DNA of 64,000 bases from Rhea pennata (Eukaryota; Chordata; Aves; Rheiformes; Rheidae), in NCBI RefSeq assembly GCF_028389875.1, contig NC_084663.1:121233801-121297800 (forward strand). Reading direction: 5' to 3'. Each line of letters opens with the position of its first letter. The stretch's first letter is position 1. The position numbers and the translations under genes are program-made. The notes under the pieces are model-generated. The model had not been told where the DNA came from and did no database searches. It was given only the letters and a program-made list of their open reading frames with translations. Shown here piece after piece: positions 61,601 to 64,000 of the stretch.

Positions 61601-63324
61601 TCTTTTCACTTGCTTAAAGTAGGAAGTGTTGGACAGCTTTATTATAGTTGTGCAAACAGCTTGTCTAAAGTATATTCTGTCCATTGAAGTTTTGCTATTT
61701 AAACATTACATGCCAAAGAGAACATTTCCATATCTTTCTGGGTTACATGCTCCTGCCAAAGCATTTGAGCTCTGACATTGTGGCTCCACGCATTCTCTAG
61801 TTTGTCATTACTGTACCATAACTCTTTTGTGAAGCGGAATAATAATAAGAGCTCTCCTTACATAAATGCAGACCTAGTTTGCTAAGATTTCTGAATCGGT
61901 GCTTTGAGCACTCAGTTTATGATGGTTATCATTGCATAGATTATGCCTCATTGGCATACAATTGTACTGATAAAGAAATGAGATACTGAAGTGTTTATTC
62001 ACCTGTTTTCCAGATTACTGGAGCGTTACAGCCCTTGAACGCCTCTGTGTATCATATCCAGAGTAACCATGAAAATATATATGCTGGGACAGTGGCCTCT
62101 CAGGTTCTCACTGGATTGCATCAACCAGTTCCGTTAGTGGATGTTTCTTCTTCCTTGAAGAACATTGTGAAACGTGTATATGAAGTGCTTGACACAGATG
62201 TACAAGGTTGTTATTTATTATAGTACTGTCTTTGAAGGAAGCCTTTTTATTCCTCTTCACTTAGGATTTTATCTGTATGACTATACATTGGCTTTCAAAA
62301 ATTTGGTGTGTCAAATCTTGTAAACTTTGCAAATATGGCCCTAAATTATGCATTATAAGATGAAAAGATGAGTGTAGTTAGTAATTACTTTGGAGTGAAT
62401 AATTTGGAGGGGAATACTCCTGCTTCCTGAATTAAATTTATTGTCTCCGAATATTGAGACAAAATGAAGCCTAACTTCACATTGAAAATCAAAGGGATTG
62501 CAGGTTTGTGGCACAATCACTGGTTATTTTAAGCACAAGAGGCTCTTAACAAAGGTGTTTGCGGTATTCTTGGGAAGCAGATATACTCTATTTGTGTAGA
62601 CTTGTGTTATTTCTAGAAGCTTGCATGAAACAATGAGTATTTATAGTCTGTTAGTTACTATAGTGTATTTAAATTTTAGGTAAATATTTAAATATATTAA
62701 TTTAAATAGATTTAATCTTTTTTTTTCTTTTTTTTTTTTTTTTTTTTTTTGTATAGTTGTTTCAATGTTTCCTCTCCTGAAATGCATCAGCAGGACTGTT
62801 TGTTATCACTTCTTACTCTATGTTTATTTTTCAAAACTCAGTCCAACTTTCAGTGAAATCACAGAGTAGATCTGCCTTGCCTCTCATTTGGCTTGGGTTT
62901 GAATGACACGCTGGAACTGTAAGAGAGGGCTGCCACTATTGCCGTTTTATTACAAAGAGTTTGAGCAAAAAGGAAAAAAAAAAAAGTTATAACTGAATCA
63001 GGGCTTTTTTCAAGGAAGGGCAGCTTTCTGATTTCACTGCACTTGTATGAAACTGAAGTTGTTTCAGAAAAGTTACTGTAGATTTTCACTGAATTTATCA
63101 TATCCAGATTCTGATCTACATGTGCTGCAAATCAATGTCAATGTTGCAGTCAAGATCTGTGTAAGATGTGTTCTTCCTCTTAGATGTCAATGAATGTTCC
63201 TATGCTGAGTTCAATGCTTGTCCTAAGAGAGACACCTGTGTAAATCTGGAGGGTTATTACACCTGCAGCCCTGAGCAGGAACACGCTGATGTCAACCCTC
63301 AGCAGATGAATACAAGAAAGGAAG
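43547..63324 (+). CDS. UMODL1: Uromodulin-like 1, 5' part (six coding exons)
   Basis: Joined exons 43547-43622, 49355-49597, 58766-58927, 59328-59434, 62014-62206 and 63184-63324 give 922 nt, or 307 codons plus one base. The junctions are phase 1, 1, 1, 0, 1, with a phase 1 end, and every join keeps the frame open. Encoded in order: signal peptide (about residues 1-21), EMI domain (about 28-106), WAP-like domain (about 115-157), a SEA-like linker (about 165-260), and the first EGF-like module (from 261). This is the domain order of UMODL1. The motif EKGLSLLGY, the CCEGYEQ EMI ending and the DVNEC EGF start are characteristic. The family protein is extracellular, with later FN3, SEA, EGF and ZP domains, all beyond this window. 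It is divergent from ZBTB21, matching mammalian gene order as I recall it. Confidence 0.9.
43623..49354 (+). other. UMODL1: UMODL1 intron 1
   Basis: This 5.7 kb GT-AG intron is AT-rich except for a GC-rich block at about 46,780-47,560 (see findings). It contains a perfect 11-bp inverted repeat at 46283-46312 and an unrecognised minus-strand open frame at 45371-45745. T runs occur near 46,048 and 49,159-49,171. No recognisable mobile element is seen. Confidence 0.7.
49355..49597 (+). CDS. UMODL1: UMODL1 exon 2: EMI domain
   Basis: This 243-nt, phase 1-1 exon is bounded by a long polypyrimidine tract ending CCCCCAG and by the donor TTGG|GTAAGT. It encodes 81 residues (about 26-106). The EMI module shows cysteines in the expected order (HLC, TSC, FC, the DCC pair, YC), the CGGWIPW core and the terminal CCEGYEQ signature. 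EMI domains are extracellular protein-interaction modules found in EMILINs, multimerins and UMODL1. An N-glycosylation sequon NLT precedes the CC pair and another, NYS, lies near the start. The exon's reading frame continues directly into exon 3. Confidence 0.93.
52156..52178. promoter_or_regulatory. Perfect palindromic ERE-like site
   Basis: AGGTCAGCATGACCT at 52160-52174 is an inverted repeat of AGGTCA with a 3-bp spacer, the consensus estrogen response element. The palindrome extends to 10-bp arms (52156-52165 and 52169-52178) around the GCA centre. The match is seen directly; binding or function is not known. It lies 2.6 kb into UMODL1 intron 2. Confidence 0.6.
54535..54860 (-). mobile_element. 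Degraded CR1/L3-like LINE 3' fragment
   Basis: On the minus strand the sequence carries the order seen at the 3' end of old amniote CR1-type LINEs: a segment like GACTGGGACCTGTC (near 54,790), then a segment encoding WHSLEPT..., then AGATTAGATAAATTCCTAGA (rc of roughly 54,552-54,571), followed by a GGTCC-type segment. A 169-codon frame (54436-54945) passes through it, probably a relic of the element. Similarity was judged by eye from memory of the family consensus, so the boundaries and the subfamily are uncertain. It is much older than the plus-strand CR1 at 41,139. Confidence 0.45.
57491..57510. repeat. Poly-G run of 20
   Basis: This is a homopolymer of 20 G in UMODL1 intron 2, preceded by GGGC. 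It is prone to G-quadruplex formation and to sequencing error, so its length is doubtful. Confidence 0.9.
58478..58530. repeat. TA then CA microsatellite
   Basis: Short TA runs are separated by GTACAACG and followed by a CA run, about 240 bp upstream of UMODL1 exon 3. Confidence 0.85.
58766..58927 (+). CDS. UMODL1: UMODL1 exon 3: WAP-like domain
   Basis: This 162-nt, phase 1-1 exon has an acceptor after TTTTTGTTACTTAG and the donor GAGG|GTATGC. Several AG dinucleotides lie nearby (58774, 58780, 58795), but only the AG at 58764-58765 gives the required phase. It encodes 54 residues beginning ALNRSSVFSSRPGVCP. Six cysteines are arranged as in a reduced four-disulphide-core (WAP) module: PGVC, YPC, TEC, KKCC, AAC. 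The canonical WAP fold has eight cysteines, but six is also what I recall for human UMODL1, so this is a family trait rather than a local loss. Sequons are NRS and NTS. Confidence 0.9.
58928..59327 (+). other. UMODL1: UMODL1 intron 3
   Basis: This 400-bp GT-AG intron (GTATGC at the donor, TTCATTCCAG at the acceptor) is the shortest in the visible part of the gene. Nothing else is seen in it. Confidence 0.85.
59328..59434 (+). CDS. UMODL1: UMODL1 exon 4: start of SEA-like linker
   Basis: This 107-nt exon follows TTTTTTCATTCCAG and ends at ATG|GTATGT. It enters in phase 1 (split codon G|AA, Glu) and leaves in phase 0. It encodes about 36 residues (161-196) with a beta-strand-like WYNVTVLVKMDF segment and the motif DPHLLNHSRLLHS. 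This corresponds to the region between the WAP and first EGF modules in the family. It resembles the opening strand and helix of a SEA module, though the assignment to a true SEA fold is an inference. Sequons are NVT and NHS. Confidence 0.85.
59435..62013 (+). other. UMODL1: UMODL1 intron 4
   Basis: This 2.6 kb GT-AG intron is AT-rich with a T19 run at 60928-60946 preceded by poly-C. No gene or recognisable element is seen; open frames such as 60897-61214 are low-complexity. Confidence 0.7.
62014..62206 (+). CDS. UMODL1: UMODL1 exon 5: rest of SEA-like linker
   Basis: This 193-nt exon follows CACCTGTTTTCCAG in phase 0 and ends GTACAAG|GTTGTT in phase 1. It encodes residues 197-260, including ALQPLNASVYHI and a C-terminal helix-like IVKRVYEVLDTDVQ that leads into the EGF module. 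No cysteines are present, as expected for a SEA-like segment. The sequon is NAS. The donor is unusual, with T at +3, but the split codon G|AT gives Asp and makes the exact DVNEC start of the next EGF domain, so I am fairly sure of the junction. Confidence 0.87.
62207..63183 (+). other. UMODL1: UMODL1 intron 5
   Basis: This is a 977-bp intron ending TTCTTCCTCTTAG. It includes a T23 run at 62728-62750 (with another T run just upstream) and an A-rich stretch near 62,974-62,985. Nothing else is seen. Confidence 0.8.
63184..63324 (+). CDS. UMODL1: UMODL1 exon 6: first EGF-like module (partial)
   Basis: This 141-nt, phase 1-1 exon has a donor at GAAG|GTAAGA. It encodes a calcium-binding-type EGF start, DVNEC, followed by the second, third and fourth cysteines (NAC, DTC, YTC). 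The calcium-ligand Asn (CVN) and the aromatic residue (GYY) are in place. The fifth cysteine, expected two residues after the fourth, is absent (TCSPEQ); the sixth would come from the next exon, outside the window. A second in-phase donor lies 9 nt downstream (AAAT|GTAAGC). Whether the module still folds is uncertain. Confidence 0.85.
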
Positions 63325-64000
63325 GTAAGAAATGTAAGCCTCATCTTGAAAATACTGAGATTGTTTCTGTGGGATTTTGGTCTAGTGCAGGAGCTGCCAG
63401 GGAGGCAAGGATTTCTGGAATACAGGGCAGCCCACATCCTCTTGAAAAAAGGTGCCATAGGAGCTAGCTGTTAGCTGTTTCTGATTGAAATATGGCATTT
63501 ATCTCACAGTCCCAGACTGTCTCCCACATCTCTCCCTCAGCTGTCCTTACAAACCTGCCAAAATCTCTCTAGCTCCAGACCTTGACTTCCTCTCCGAGTA
63601 AGTTACTCATAGTCAATATACCTCCCCAGCACCCTGGGGAAACGTGATTAATGACATGTACATAAAGTCTCCTTCGCGTTTTGACTGCATGACTACAGCC
63701 TGGACTCAGTCACTGTATAATAGCACCTTGAGCTGCTGAGTTGTTGCTGAGTTCTCTTTTGGAGGCTGTTGGAGTTTAGCAGTGGGTGAAATTACTCTTT
63801 GCAAAGTCCAGCAAAGTATGTAGGCATGTCCTTACAGTCTATAGACATCAATGGGCCTGCTAACAGGCTTGAAGATTATGAGATAAATGTTTGCAGATTC
63901 AGTGCTTTAGTTCAAAAACAATTTTACAGTTCCTTAGTCTCAAATATTAAGATAAAATATTATCATTATATCTATGTGATAATACATCTATTTTCATTTG
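63325..64000 (+). other. UMODL1: Start of UMODL1 intron 6
   Basis: This is intronic sequence running to the window edge. I looked for the next exon, which should complete the EGF module and begin an FN3 domain, and found no acceptor followed by a matching frame. Confidence 0.6.

Noticed and set aside
1-64000. CRISPR arrays, operons, prophage, toxin or defence systems, tRNA or rRNA genes
   Set aside because: The window is vertebrate nuclear DNA with spliced genes. No direct-repeat array, bacterial gene organisation or recognisable structural RNA gene was seen.

Overview
The window is nuclear DNA of a vertebrate, most likely a bird. The evidence is long AT-rich introns and intergenic DNA, one CpG island, a CR1 LINE with the avian-type 3' end, no recognisable mammalian Alu, L1 or MIR repeats, and a divergent ZBTB21-UMODL1 gene pair. 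As I recall, these two genes are also neighbours in mammals (human 21q22.3). I cannot name the species.

Layout: (1) Positions 1-3,700 are AT-rich with no supportable gene. (2) About 3,710-22,330 on the minus strand is ZBTB21. It has a probable 5 kb 3' UTR, an uninterrupted 1,058-codon coding exon (8,713-11,889), a 10 kb intron, and a short noncoding first exon. That exon lies in a CpG island (about 21,530-22,900) whose promoter holds CCAAT, E-box, CRE and YY1-like sites. (3) About 22,900-43,170 is intergenic, with microsatellites and a 5'-truncated CR1 (41,139-41,831). (4) From about 43,200 to the end on the plus strand is the 5' part of UMODL1. Six coding exons with compatible splice phases encode a signal peptide, an EMI domain, a six-cysteine WAP-like domain, a SEA-like linker over two exons, and a first calcium-binding-type EGF module. 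The rest of the gene (FN3, further SEA and EGF modules, ZP domain, membrane anchor in the family) lies beyond position 64,000.

The two genes are transcribed away from each other about 21 kb apart, and nothing in the sequence shows a functional link. ZBTB21 is a nuclear BTB zinc-finger transcription regulator. UMODL1 is a secreted or membrane-anchored extracellular protein.

I found no evidence of a new multigene system. The observations most worth checking are a perfect palindromic estrogen-response-element-like site in UMODL1 intron 2, loss of the expected fifth cysteine in the first UMODL1 EGF module with tandem splice donors beside it, an array of NRF1-like sites in the ZBTB21 CpG island, and an unexplained GC-rich block in UMODL1 intron 1. 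Most of the other open frames are chance or low-complexity frames.
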